Numbered from the stretch's first letter, positions 1 to 14,883 are shown. The stretch: DNA of 64,000 bases from Ianthella basta (GCA_964019415.1 OZ025890.1:693458-757457), one strand, 5' to 3'. The notes: generated by a model from the sequence alone, not told the origin. Made by a program: numbers and translations.

Positions 1-1245
1 AAATGGTGCAGAACATGGGGGGGGGGGGGGGGATGGGAGCCAACTGGATCGGAGCAAGGTCTGCTGCAGATCTAAGAGGTCACTGGCTCAGCCCAGTTAG
101 CTTCTATTTTCCCCTTCATCTAGCTTCATTTTTCACCATGCGTAGTGCTCTGCCTTCTTTCATTTTCATTGGCACACCAAGCTGAGCTGATGACTGACAC
201 ACATGACTGATACACATGCTATGTAATCTGAACCACCTCTGGAGAGCTTATTTGGTTATGGCCATAGATGCTCTAGCAAGCTAGACAACATTGCACTTCT
301 GAAACTATATGCATTTCATACTTGCAATTGTTATCTAAACAGGATCCCTTTAAGTTATCTAAACTACGCAACCGTTGTTTACTTAGTTTTAATGGCGGAG
401 CCTTGTGCAGAGTGCAGCAAGGTGCTCAAGGAAGCATAAATTATCGAGTGCGAGACAGGTTTGGGAAGCCGAAACAACTGGGGACAGTGATAGTGAAACT
501 GCTTGACAAGGCCCTGTGCGAGAACAGCTCACCTCAGCTTATGTGCTTGGTCTTGCATAAGAGCAAGCAAAGAACTTACTACCAGTACGCTCGGTCCTCC
601 AGCAACTGCTTTTCCAAGTCGCTCCAAGATAAAACTAGCACAGAAAGGCAGCATCCGGAAAATCAACAACTTTCCATATCCAGTCAGTACGCTCACGAAG
701 ACATCTCGTCCTTGGAGTGTTGCTTGCCCTGCCTGCACTTGGATTGTCTTCGCACGAGCATGTCCAAATGCCTGGAGAATGTATCAATAGCTGCTGAAAT
801 TGTCAATCGAAGGTTCTCTCTCTACCTCAGAAGCCCATGCACAGTGTGCACAGGGCCATCACACTCCCAGTATACATAACACCTCATGATTACGACATCG
901 AACTATGAATACTATTGCAATGTTTCCTACATGCACCCTCTTCCCTCCCCAGGTGCTATGCGCCTGGGGCGGAGAAGGTTTAGTGCGCTAGACTAGGATA
1001 GCCCTTACTTGTCAATAAATATTTTGGGTGCAAGGCCACACCCACTGTGTCAGCCACCCACTTTGTCAACAGCATTATACATAGCGGACTGAGCCAGCTG
1101 AGGGTATAGGCTGTGAAGCCTGTCAAACTGGTTGGCTTTAAGAAGTGCCATTGAAACTAAAAACCACATATTAATACTGTATATATTTCTCTTTCACATT
1201 ATACTAATAATCTATTTTCCTTTGCGTTTGCTTCTGTCCCTGTAG
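1..1245 (+). other. Intron 1 (3' part) of PH/glycine-rich gene copy 1
   Basis: This stretch is nearly identical to the intron of copy 3 from 36,480 onward, so the first exon of copy 1 must lie a few hundred bases left of the window. It begins with a run of about 14 G (copy 3 has a longer run at 36,498-36,520). It contains an antisense RecQ-like fragment and ends in a pyrimidine-rich acceptor with AG at 1,244-1,245. Relative to copies 2 and 3 it lacks a short hairpin segment near 270-285 (present at 9,035-9,105 and 36,770-36,835). Forward open frames here (for example 322-879) show no protein-like signal. Confidence 0.8.
500..811 (-). pseudogene. RecQ-like helicase fragment, antisense in intron of copy 1
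   Basis: The reverse strand reads LQGRDVFVSVLTGYGK, then LVVSSLLALMQDQ about 40 residues later. This is the order of the Walker A region (PTGxGKS) and motif Ia/II region (VVSPLxALMxDQ) of RecQ-family DNA helicases. Only the N-terminal part of the helicase core is present (about 90 residues), with no helicase C domain, so it cannot be functional. The consensus Pro of Walker A is Leu here. A reading-frame break lies upstream: copy 2 has one extra base at the matching position and reads through. The same fragment sits in the introns of copies 2 and 3, so it was inserted before the family duplicated. Confidence 0.7.
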
Positions 1246-4200
1246 GCCAGGACACTTGTGTGTTCTACAAACACACCAAATCACAGAAACCACTTCATAC
1301 TTTCCCAGCTGCTACACCTGACATTACTGTTGAACCCCTCACTGATGACCCAAGAGACAAGAACTTCCTCTGCTTTCGGCTACTCAACCATGACACTGGC
1401 TTGGAACTGGGCCGTTATCGTGCAGATGATATTGTTCAGATGCGGAAGTTCATGGCTTCACTGGGAAGGACTGGTCAGGGGCTCTTTACGAAGAAGACTG
1501 AAGAAGGTGTTGATGCGCCACCAGTGGAAGCTACACATGGCCTCTGGGATGTGATCCATCCCTCGGAAGATGAGCTCTCCCAGCGCCAACAAGTGTTTGA
1601 TAAGCAAGAGAGGATGACAGATAGTATGGCCCAGGGGCATACAGGCCCTGATGCCCTACCTTCATATGCAAATACAATCAGTCATCTAGCTATTGGTTTC
1701 TATTTTCCACAAAATGTGAAAGTGAAGCCTCCACCAGAGATGGGAGCAGTCTTGTCTTTCCCTGGCTCTGCAGTCCCACTCTACAACCCTAGTGCTGCAC
1801 TCCCCAAGTCCTACAGACGACCATACCACGACACCTTCCGTCCACCCTACGGGCCACCCGTGTTCTTCCCTGTGAGTATTGGCTATGGCAGTGAGGTGGG
1901 CCTGCAGCCAGGACAGCAGGCTCTGTGGGAACCAAACTGGAAGACCTACTTCTTTGTAGATCACATCAACCAGGTCACCTTCTACGATGATCCCCGGCCA
2001 CCAAAGGAGCTGCCCCCCATTGTGCCAAAGCAAAAATTGGCTCTGGGTGACCGTCATCGGGAGGGCAATATACCCGCTGATGTCTGCAAAAGTGTTGAAG
2101 TAGTCCATGACACTGCACAGCGTGCACTGTCCAAACCACATGGTTTTACTGTGCGTGCTCATGGAGTAAATGGACCACATGGAGCACATGGGAGTACTGG
2201 TAAAATAGGCTGTTTCGGAGCACCTGGTCACCCTGGCCTATGCTCAGGTGGCCATGGAGGAAGAGGAGGAGACGGTGGACCAGGGGGTAAGGGTGCAGAC
2301 GGTGCAAGGGGAGTGGATGCCACAGAAGCCAGCGATGTTTTGCTGAATATCTGGGGAGACGCCAATGAGCTACATGCCTCAGGGTCTTGCACTTTTACAG
2401 CTAACCTGGGAGGCACACGAGCAGAGGAAGTTGTATTTGTGAATTGCCGAGGTGGTGATGGGGGACATGGAGGGAGGGGAGGGGATGGTGGGCAAGGAGG
2501 AAGTGGAGGAATAGGGGGATCTGGAGCACAAGGCATGCATGGCATGAGCTCTGCTAGTGGCCCAGGTGGAAGTGGTGGCCCAGGAGGCAATGGAGGCAAT
2601 GGGGGCAATGGTGGACCTGGTGGACCAGGTGGGCGAGGGGGAGATGGAGGAAATGCTGGCTTTGGAGGATGTTGCATTGTCCAGTCAGTTGATCCAAAGT
2701 TGCTGATGCTAGTGGAGGCTGACTGTAGAGAAGGGATCCCTGGTACTGGAGGTGATGGCGGCAAGGGGGGTCAGGGTGGTTCTGGAGGATTAGGAGGAAT
2801 TGGGGGAGCAGGCGGTATTGGAGGAGCTGGAGGAAGTAGCACTAACTCCCAAGGCAACACCATGATCTACCCCAGTGGAGCATGTGGTTTACCAGGTAGA
2901 TGTGGTATCATTGGTTCCCCAGGCCCACGGGGTACGAATGGACCAAATGGTGAGAATGGAAGACAAGCACCCACTGGAGGCATCCTATGGGTAGTCCAAT
3001 CTGCAGAAGGCAGAGTACTGTTTCAAGCTGCCACTCGATATGATGCCCAAGTCACTGAGCTAAGTGTTGTGTCTGCCGTAGATGATGGTATCTTTGAACC
3101 CAATGAGATGATCATGGTGTCTGGAGTGCTGGCAGTGAACAGTGGTGGGCTGCCACTTCCTGCTGGATCCTCAGCTTTCATGCCATCCACCAAAACCATC
3201 AAATTCCAACCAACCACATTTGACATGCCGGAGCTGTTGCCTGGTCAATCGTTTGTTGTACCAGTGACTTACCATGGCAGGATCTTCGATCAACCCCCAC
3301 CTAATGTGCCTGGGCCATTTGTCTCCTCAGCCGAGTTTCATCCTCGTATTGAGCTCCTTGGCAGGCCCTTTGAAAAGTCCTTTCTGCACCAGAAGCTAAC
3401 AGTGCAGTACCCAGCGAAGTTGGCTTTCCTCAAATGCAATGAGAACCTGGGACGGGGAGAGGTCTCCATGTTGGAAATTGGTGTGCAGAACATCTCCAGT
3501 ATGCCCTATGGCGACTGCCCTGGCTCTGGAGGGAAGGTTGCCCTGCAAGTTCACATGGATGCCCGCATCATTCCAATTGGCTCTGCCAACATAGGCCTCA
3601 CAGCTGTGCCGTACACTGTCACGTATGACCCTGCTATCTGTGACAGCATGTACGTTCAGATGCATGCAATTGCACCAGGTGAGGTGGTAGTTGTGCAGAT
3701 AGTGGTTCAGATGGAAAGCCGAGCAGAGCTGTTTGATCGCTGCTTATGGCAGGCAGACCTCTACCTAAGGGACAAGCTGATTGAATACAACACGGAGACG
3801 ATCCGCGTGTCTCCCTTCTACACTCCTAGTGATCCTACTGCAGATGTGCTGATGGTGACCTGCAAGAGTATTACACGAAAAGAATTTGTCTTTTGGCAGC
3901 GAGTTTTGGAAGCTCTGAATGTCAAAGTGGATTTCTGGGATGTGGATCGCTACCATGGGTTGTCAACCGATAGCACCACCAATGCAAGACATCCTGTGAC
4001 ATGGCTTGGTCGATACCCTGGAAAGCTGATTCTCTACCCTTACTGCGACCTCCGTCTGATTCTAAGTGGTGACTTGGTGGCGCACTTCCACGGTTCTGAA
4101 TACGCCACTAAACAGCTGGAGGAGAAGGATTCCAGCATGGTGCTGCTTATGCATCCACATGCACCACATGCCCCTCAGGCCAGTAAGTTCTATGACAGAG

Positions 4201-5114
4201 GTGACAACAGCATCATCAAGCATCTGGCTGTTGCTCTGCCTCCTCTGGAAGTGCCAGAAAATGCATATTCTGGAATCCATCTTATGCAGCCGGGAACATG
4301 CATGACCTCCGCTGTACCATTCCTTTCATGGGAAAAGAAGTACCTAAAGAAATTGGAAGAAGAGGTCCCTTCACAGTCAGCCATTGTCATCAGCCGACAG
4401 CCTCAGATTCGTTAAGTGAGCTTTTTCCGCTATACGTATGGATCCGTTGACATCCGTCGCATTCCACTTCTCCGCTCCAGCAAGCTTCTTGTAGTGGACG
4501 GTGCAGGAGGGACAATGACCCAAATGAGCCTGGACGACATCAGCCTCTCACCAACAACCACTGAGCTGCCACTAGCTAGTCAGTTTGGTCAAGTGTTCCT
4601 CACCACACTGTATGGGCTCCCACTTGCCAAGAAGTTGGCGCTGGTGAAGACAGGGTCTGAGGAACCAAGCCAATTGCAGCTACGATTCTGCCTCCCCACT
4701 GGTGCCGCTCTAACCAAGGCAGAGCTATGCATGATATGTGCAGTAGCAGAGATTGCAGATGAGGTCCTCAACTGTACTGGAGAAGCCCTTCGCATGGGCA
4801 GGCTAGTGGAAGATGTGGTGGCCAATGTCGAGGCTTACCGAGCCAATGGGCAAGCTGTTCTTCAGTCCATGGATCTACTCAAGGAGGAGCTGAAGGCGAG
4901 GAAGAAGCGACTGAGCAACTCGCAGGTGTCCCAGGCAATGAGTGCTATCAAGGGCCAGGTTGGCCAAGTGGAACGGGCTCTGCAACAGGCAGGAGTGGAC
5001 AGCTACAACCTCGCACCTCTCCCCAGCTTCAGCATCCTGCGTGATAGCTACCGCGTGCACCACACCGCTCAGCACAAGGTCAAAGATGGACGCTGGAACC
5101 AGTTTGGGTGGTGA
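1246..5114 (+). pseudogene. PH/glycine-rich protein copy 1, exon 2, with a premature stop
   Basis: Exon 2 opens at 1,246 (after AG) with the second half of a PH domain (sequence around [12 protein letters not shown]). Three glycine-rich blocks (about 2,160-2,310, 2,450-2,660, 2,740-2,965), a beta-rich region and a putative alpha/beta domain (around 3,845-4,150) follow. An in-frame TAA at 4,413-4,415 replaces an AAA lysine codon of intact copy 3. The frame then stays open to the family's normal stop at 5,112-5,114. Translation ending at TAA would give about 1109 aa instead of 1342 and lose the C-terminal helical region. Apart from this stop the copy is very close to copy 3, so decay is recent; a truncated but functional protein cannot be excluded. 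Exon 1 lies outside the window. Confidence 0.8.
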
Positions 5115-7934
<2,820 letters not shown>

Positions 7935-8133
7935 TTACTATTTCGGAATGGCTGCTGCCACCGAAATATCGGTAGGTTAGGGTTCGAGTTAGGGTTAAGG
8001 TTAGGGTTAATCACACAGTCCGGTGGTTGGAGTAACCCTATGGCTTTTAAAGACACCGGCCGGTGGCAGGAGCAATTATGTGACACCAGTAACCACCGCA
8101 TTTTCGGTGGCAGTAGCAGCGGCCTTACTATTT
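7935..8133. mobile_element. MITE with telomere-like core, inserted upstream of copy 2
   Basis: The matching region upstream of copy 3 (35,842 onward) reads straight through AATTACTATTTTTG and serves as the empty site. Here that sequence is split: TTACTATTT appears at 7,935-7,943 and again at 8,125-8,133, a 9-base target duplication. The ends of the insert are imperfect inverted repeats sharing GCCACCGAAA (about 7,957-7,966 and 8,101-8,112). Nine-base duplications are typical of Mutator-like elements; assignment to that superfamily is inference. The interior carries several TTAGGG-type units (about 7,976-8,010). Confidence 0.7.
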
Positions 8134-8296
8134 TTGTAGAAAATATTTATATTTCTAGTATAATTGCGGTCTGGCTACACGGGTGCAACATCCGTCTAGC
8201 AGGATGGTGGCCATATAGGTCGGAACCCGCCAAGGAGTGTGGAACAACTTACCAGCCGAATCGATTGATTAATCAACCAGCCCTGGGAGGTGCGCG
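8134..8296 (+). promoter_or_regulatory. Promoter/5' region of copy 2
   Basis: About 160 bases almost identical to the segment directly upstream of the intact copy 3 start (35,848-36,019), so this is the proximal promoter and 5' UTR. Copy 3 has a TATA-like CCATATATAGG (about 35,932); copy 2 reads CCATATAGG (about 8,210), two bases shorter. That may weaken the core promoter. The upstream boundary is the MITE insertion. Confidence 0.55.
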
Positions 8297-11200
8297 ATGG
8301 CTGAAGCTCCGCCAGCTCCTCAATCGGTGCAGCAGCTCCCGAGCGAGCCCGCTCCCACTCTGCAAGAGGGATGTGTCCAAGGGTGCCAAGGATATTTGAA
8401 GAGGAGAACCAAGATTCTCAAACGCTGGAAGAAGCAGTGGTTTTCTATCGCTCCCGGTAAGTAAGCGGGCGGGGTAGCGAGGCAGGAATGGAACCATAGA
8501 TAGTAAAAACCATGATGGAACATTATGGAGGTGTATCTGTTGGCGCATACTCTCTGCTGCCTGAATCTGCGGGGCAATTCCAAGGCGTTAAGAGAAGAGA
8601 AATGCGCTGCCAGTGCTAGCCTGTACACTGGCATGGCTGTCTGGGTAACCGTTTAGCTCCTGGAGGAGATTTCATGTGTTGGTATTCGATTGTGTCGTTG
8701 CAGCCTGCTTCGCATATCGTGGGCTAGTGAATGAATGGCAGTGTAGAGCTACAGATATGATGCAGAATATGAGGGGAGGGGATGGCAGCCAACTGGATCA
8801 GAGCCAGTATCCTCCAGATCTATAGCTAGCTGAGGTCACTGGCCCGGCCCAGTTAGCTTCTATTTTCCCCTTCACCTAGCTTCATTATTCACCATGCATA
8901 GTCCTCTTTCTTCTTTCATTTTCATTGGCATACCAAACTGAGCTGATGACTGACACACATGACTGATACATATGCTATGTAATCTGAACCACCTCTGGAG
9001 AGCTTATTGGGTTTGGCCATAGATGCTCTAGCCCTAGTCTAGCAAGCTAGACCCCTTCCACTGGGAGGCACTTAGTTACCTTACGCAGCTAAGAGGGTCT
9101 AGACAACTTTGCACTTCCGGAACTTCCCACTATATATGCATTTTGCACTTGCATGCAATTGTTATCTAAACGGGATCCCTTTAAGGTATCTAAACTACGC
9201 AACCGTAGTTTACTTAGTTTTAATGGCGGAGCCTTGTACAGTGTGGAGCAAGGTGCTCAAAGAAGCATATCGAGTGCGAGACAGGTTTGGGAAGCCAACA
9301 CAGCTGGGGACAGTGATAGTGAAACTGCTTGACGAAGCTCTGTGCGAGAACAGCTCGCCTCAGCTTATGTGCTTGGTCTTGCATAAGAACAAGTAAAGAA
9401 CTTACTACCAGTACGCTCGGTACTCCAGCAGCCACTTTTCCAAGTCGCTCCAAGAAAAAATAGCGCAAAAAGGCAGCATCTGGAAAGTCAATGACTTTCT
9501 GTATCCAGTGGGCACACTCACGAAGACATCTCGTCCTTGGAGTGTTGCTTGCCCTGCCTGCACTTGGATTGTCTTCACACGAGCATGTCCAAATGCCTGG
9601 AGAATGTGATCAATAGCCGCTGAAATCGTCGATCGAAGGTTCTCTCTCTACCTCAGAAGCCCATGCACAGCGTGCACAGGGCCATCACACTCCCAGTATA
9701 CATAACACCTCATGATTACGACATTGAACTATGAATACTATTGCAATGTTTCCTACATGCACCCTCTTCCTTCCCCAGGTGCTATGCGCCTGGGGTGGAG
9801 AAGGTTTAGTGCGCTAGACTAGGCTAGCTCTTACTTGTCAATGAATTCTTTTGGGTGCAAGGCCACACCCACTGTGTCAGCCACCCACTTTGTCCACAGC
9901 ATTATACATGGCGGACTTAGCCAGCTGAGGGTATAGGCTGCCAAGCCTGTCAAACTGATTGGCTTTAAGAAGTGCCATTGAAACTGGAAACCACATATTA
10001 ATACTGTATACATTTCTCTTTCACATTATTATACTAATAATCTATTTTCCTTTGCGTTTACATCTGTCCCTGCAGGCCAGGACACTTGTGTGTTCTATAA
10101 ACACATCAAATCACAGAAACCACTTCATACTTTCCCAGCTGCTACACCTGGCATTACTGTTGAACCCCTCACTGATGACCCAAGAGACAAGAACTTCCTC
10201 TGCTTTCGGCTACTCAACCGTGACACTGGCTTGGAGCTGGGCCGTTATCGTGCAGATGATATTGTTCAGATGCGGAAGTTCATGGCTTCATTCGGAAGGA
10301 CTGGTCAGGGGCTCTTTACGAAGAAGACTGAAGAAGGTGTTGATGCTCCACCAGTGGAAGCTACACATGGCCTCTGGGATGTGATCCATCCCTCGGAAGA
10401 TGAGCTCTCCCAGCGCCAACAAGTGTTTGATAAGCAAGAGAGGATGACAGATAGTACGGCCCAGGGGCAGACAGGCCCTGATGCCCCACCTTCATATGCA
10501 AGTGCCAATAGTCACCTAGCTATTGGTTTCTATTTTCCACAAGATGTGGAAGTGACGCCTCCACCAGAGATGGGAGCATTTTTGTCTTTCCCTGGCTCTG
10601 CAGTCCCACTCTACAACCCTAGTGCTGCACTCCCCAAGTCCTACAGACGACCATACCACGACACCTTCCGTCCACCCTACGGGCCACCCGTGTTCTTCCC
10701 TGTGAGTATTGCCTATGGCAGTGAGGTAGGCCTGCAGCCAGGACAGCAGGCTCTGTGGGAACCAAACTGGAAGACCTACTTCTTTGTAGATCACGTGAAC
10801 CAAGTCACCTTCTACGATGATCCCCGACCACCAAAGGAGCTTCCCCCCATTGTGCCAAAGCAAGAATTTGCTCTGGGTGACCGTCATCGGGAGGGCAACG
10901 TACCCCCTGATGTCTGCAAAAGTGTTGAAGTAGTCCATGACACTGCACAGCGTGCACTGTCTAAACCACATGGTTTTACTGTGCGTGCTCATGGAGTAAA
11001 TGGACCACATGGAGCACATGGGAGTACTGGTGAAACAGGCTTTTTTGGAGCATCTGGTCACCATGGCTTTGGCTCAGGTGGCCACGGAGGAAGAGGAGGA
11101 GACGGTGGACCAGGAGGTAGGGGTACAGATGGTGCAAGGGGAGTGGATGCCACAGAAGCCAGCGATGTTTTGCTGAATATCTGGGGAGACGCCAATGAGC

Positions 11201-13944
11201 TACATGCCTCAGGGTCTTGCACTTTTACAGCTAACCTGGGAGGCACACGAGCAGAGGAAGTTGTATTTGTGAATTGCCGAGGTGGTGACGGGGGACATGG
11301 AGGGAGGGGAGGGGATGGTGGGCAAGGAGGAAGTGGAGGAAGAGGGGGATCTGGAGGGCAAGGCTCGCATGGCATGAGCTCTGCTAGTGGCCCAGGTGGA
11401 AGTGGTGGACCAGGAGGCAATGGAGGTAATGGGGGCAATGGTGGACCTGGTGGACCAGGCGGGCGAGGGGGAGATGCAGGAAATGCTGGCTTTGGAGGAT
11501 GTTGCATTGTCCAGTCAATTGATCCAAAGTTGCTGATGCTAGTGGAGGCTGACTGTAGAGAAGGGATCCCTGGTACTGCAGGTGATGGCGGCATGGGGGG
11601 TCAGGGTGGTTTTGGAGGATCAGGAGGACCTGGGGGAGCAGGTGGTCATGGAGGATCTGGAGGAAGTCGTACTGACTCCCAAGGCCACACCACCCGCTAC
11701 CCCAGTGGATCAAGTGGTCCATCAGGTAGTAGTGGTTTCATGGGTTCCCCAGGCCCACGGGGTATGAATGGACCAAATGGTGAGAATGGAAGATAAGCAC
11801 CCACTGGAGGCATCCTATGGGTAGTCCAATCTGCAGAAGGCAGAGTACTGTTTCAAGCTGCCACTCGATATGATGCCCAAGTCACTGAGCTGCGTGTCGT
11901 TTCTGCCATAGATGATGGTATCTTCGAACCCAATGAAATGATCATGGTGTCTGGAGTGCTGGCAGTGAACAGTGGTGGGCTGCCACTTCCTGCTGGATCC
12001 TCAACCTTCATGCCATCCACCAAAACCATCAAATTCCAGCCGACCACGTTTGACATGCCGGAGCTGTTGCCTGGTCAATCGTTTGTTGTACCAGTGACTT
12101 ACCACGGCAGGATCTTCGATCAACCCCCACCTAATGTGCCTGGGCCATTTGTCTCCTCAGCCGAGTTTCATCCTCGTATTGAGCTCCTTGGCAGGCCCTT
12201 TGAAAAGTCCTTTCTGCACCAGAAGCTAACAGTGCAGTACCCAGTGAAGCTGGCTTTTCTCAAATGCAATGAGAACCTGGGACGGGGAGAGGTCTCTACG
12301 TTGGAAATAGGGGTGCAGAACATCTCCAGTATGCCATATGGCGACTGCCCTGGCTCTGGAGGGAAGGTTGCCCTGCAAGTTCACATGGATGCCCGCATCA
12401 TTCCAATTGGCTCTGCCAACATAGGCCTCACAGCTGTGCCGTACACTGTCACGTATGACCCTGCTATCCGTGACAGCATGTACGTTCAGATGCATGCAAT
12501 TGCACCAGGTGAGGTGGTTGTTGTGCAGATAGCGGTTCAGATGGAAAGCCGAGCAGAGCTGTTTGATCGCTGCTTGTGGCAGGCTGACCTCTACCTAAGG
12601 GACAAGCTGATTGAATACAACACGGAGACGATCCACGTGTCTCCCTTCTACACTCCTAGTGATCCTACTGCAGACGTGCTGATGGTGACCTGCAAGAGTA
12701 TTACAAGAAAAGAATTTGTCTTTTGGCAGCGTGCTTTGGAAGCTCTGAACGTGACAGTGGATTTCTGGGATGTGGATCGCTACCATGGGTTGTCAACCGA
12801 TAGCACCACCAATGCAAGACATCCTGTGACATGGCTTGGCCGATACCCTGGAAAGCTGATTCTCTACCCTTACTGCGACCTCCGTCTGATTCTAAGTGGT
12901 GACTTGGTGGCACACTTCCACGGTTCTGAATACGCCACTGGACAGCTGGAGGAGAAGGATTCCAGCATGGTGCTGCTTATGCACCCACATGCACCACATG
13001 CCCCTCAGGCCAGTAAGTTCTATGACAGAGGTGACAACAGCATCATCAAGCATCTGGCTGTTGCTCTACCTCCTCTGGAAGTGCCAGAAAATGCATATTC
13101 TGGAATCCATCTTATGCAGCCGGGAACATGCATGACCTCCGCTGTACCATTCCTTTCATGGGAAAAGATGTACCTGAAGAAATTGGAAGAAGAGGTCCCT
13201 TCACAGTCAGCCATTGTCATCAGCCGACAGCCTCAGATTCGTTAAGTGAGCTTTTTCCGCTATACGTATGGATCCGTTGACATCCGTCGCATTCCACTTC
13301 TCCGCTCCAGCAAGCTTCTTGTAGTGGACGGTGCAGGAGGGACAATGACCCAGATGAGCCTGGATGACATCAGCCTCTCACCAACAACCACTGAGCTGCC
13401 ACTAGCTAGTCAGTTTGGTCAAGTGTTCCTCACCACACTGTATGGGCTCCCACTTGCCAAGAAGTTGGCGCTGGTGAAGACAGGGTCTGAGGAACCAAGC
13501 CAGTTGCAGCTACGATTCTGCCTCCCCACTGGTGCCGCTCTAACCAAGGCAGAGCTATGCATGATATGTGCAGTAGCAGAGATTGCAGATGAGGTCCTCA
13601 ACTGTACTGGAGAAGCCCTTCGCATGGGCAGGCTGGTGGAAGATGTGGCGGCCAATGTCGAGGCTTACCGAACCAATGGGCAAGCTGTTCTTCAGTCCAT
13701 GGATCTACTCAAGGAGGAGCTGAAGGCAAGGAAGAAGCGACTGAGCAACACACAGGTGTCCCAGGCAATGAGTGCTATCAAGGGCCAGGTTGGTCAAGTG
13801 GAACGGGCTCTGCAACAGGCAGGAGTGGACAGCTACAACCTCGCACCTCTCCCCAGCTTCAGCATCCTGCGTGATAGCTACCGCATGCACCACACAGCTC
13901 AGCACAAGGTCAAAGATGGACGCTGGAACCAGTTTGGGTGGTGA
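8297..13944 (+). pseudogene. PH/glycine-rich protein copy 2, two premature stops
   Basis: Exon 1 8,297-8,456 (160 nt, MAEAPPAPQ start) encodes the first half of the PH domain (GYLKRRTKILKRWKKQWF). The intron is 8,457-10,075 and exon 2 runs 10,076-13,944. The junction restores a Gly codon (G|GC), as in copies 3 and 4. There are two in-frame stops in exon 2. TAA at 11,794-11,796 near the end of the third glycine block is a CAA-to-TAA change relative to copy 1. TAA at 13,243-13,245 is the same AAA-to-TAA change seen in copy 1. The first stop leaves about 626 aa: the PH domain and glycine blocks only. The frame is otherwise intact to the normal TGA at 13,942-13,944. No frameshift seen. Confidence 0.85.
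9325..9640 (-). pseudogene. RecQ-like helicase fragment in intron of copy 2
   Basis: This is the best-preserved of the three fragments. The reverse strand reads AAIDHILQAFGHARVKTIQ, then GRDVFVSVPTGYRKSLTFQ, then LVVSSLLVLMQDQ. The SVPTG..KSL..Q pattern is the RecQ Walker A region, but the invariant second Gly of PTGxGKS is Arg. The additional N-terminal segment matches the helix preceding the RecQ Q motif. It is truncated at both ends and is not functional. Confidence 0.72.
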
Positions 13945-14671
13945 AAGGCAAGGGGAGTTAGGTAGGTAGCTATATAATCCTCGATTTTTCTAGCATGCAG
14001 ATGTGTTGCAAAATGTAAGAACTACCATATTACATGTATATAAATAGTGGTTAGCCATTGGCTATATACTGAATGGCTACTGCATTGTGACAGCGGATTA
14101 ACTGGAAACATTTTGTTCTGCAGGTTCATACTTGGAAGAACATAGTATATCTAGCAGTTAAGGAACAGACTGTAACTAGGATTCCTTGTATCATGGCAAC
14201 TTGTATCTTCTGTGTTATGGTAGTTCTGAAATGATATTTGTAGTGACATGTGTAGGATTGTAGCTAACTGGTTAGCTTCAAATTGTATGATTCTGTATAA
14301 CAATGTGGGAGTATCCTCCGGAAGTGGTTGCTGTACATAGCCTTATAAGCACGCACCCAGCAAATTAATTTTAGCGACAGTCATTCGCCTTGTCCTTCAA
14401 ATTTAGTTAAATTGTTTAGTAACGTAGTCGTGTGTTTGTTTGAAGTTGCGTACGTGGCCAAAGTTAGGCGTTCGTGCATTTCCCCGCCATTTTTAATTAC
14501 TCCGAGTTGGCTTTCTGCGTTTTTTTTTCGGTAGCTTAGCGTGGAACCCAGATGTTTAGCTAGCCGAAACTTCGAGCCCTACGGTTACAGAAATAGCTAC
14601 AGCTTAGCTAGTTACACACTATAAAAGTATACAGAAACTAGAAATAATAATAATTTTCTACAAAAATAGTA
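13945..14671. other. 3' flank of copy 2 with a relic promoter of a lost neighbour
   Basis: 13,945-14,280 matches the 3' flanks of copies 1 and 3. 14,280-14,378 matches the sequence upstream of copy 4 (41,985-42,066), including CCGGAAGTGGTTG and AATTAATTTTA. Homology then stops exactly where copy 4 has its TATA box and exon 1. No gene is seen from 14,379 to 14,671. This looks like the promoter edge of a former next copy whose body has been lost or displaced. Confidence 0.55.
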
Positions 14672-14876
14672 AGGATGTAGGGATGGCATAGCTAAAAAGT
14701 ACAGAAACAAGTAGCTAAAGGCTGTTACACGGTGGAGCATTAACAACGTCTCTATATTCAATGATGTAGGACTATAAGGTGCCACATTCTTGCATGTAGG
14801 GACCATGGGTAATGCTCCACTGCACGTGTAACAGCCTTTACTTGCTCCTGTGCTTTTTATACCATCCCTACATCCT
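14672..14876. mobile_element. MITE with ~70-bp terminal inverted repeats and TA duplication
   Basis: The left end AGGATGTAGGGATGG pairs with CCATCCCTACATCCT at the right end. Complementarity continues inward, with small gaps, through GGCTGTTACAC and GGAGCATTA. It is flanked on both sides by TA (14,670-14,671 and 14,877-14,878), as for Tc1/mariner-type elements. It is about 205 bp with no coding capacity. Related sequence lies downstream of copy 1 (5,431-5,490). Confidence 0.75.
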
Positions 14877-14883
14877 TATCTAT

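Noticed and set aside
322-879. 185-codon + strand frame in intron 1, repeated at 36,873-37,430
   Set aside because: Conserved only because the copies are recent; the opposite strand carries the RecQ-like signal, and copy 2 breaks this frame.
2228-2764. Proline-rich minus-strand open frames (also 11,058-11,594 and 38,780-39,415)
   Set aside because: They are the reverse complement of GGN glycine codons of the real + strand gene.
4404-4425. Splice donor hidden in CGTTAAGTGAGC that would remove the stop
   Set aside because: The stop context lacks a GT donor upstream of TAA and no acceptor or in-frame junction is evident; copies 3 and 4 read through without an intron.
4416-5114. Separate 232-aa gene after the stop of copy 1 (and 13,246-13,944 of copy 2)
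   Set aside because: It has no ATG start or promoter and aligns exactly to the C-terminal end of intact copy 3, so it is the distal part of a pseudogene.
8990-9105. Hairpin (TCTAGCAAGCTAGACCC with GGGTCTAGA) in the intron of copies 2 and 3 as an RNA gene
   Set aside because: Short complementary ends with an unpaired interior, absent from copy 1; no features of tRNA, snoRNA or microRNA precursors.
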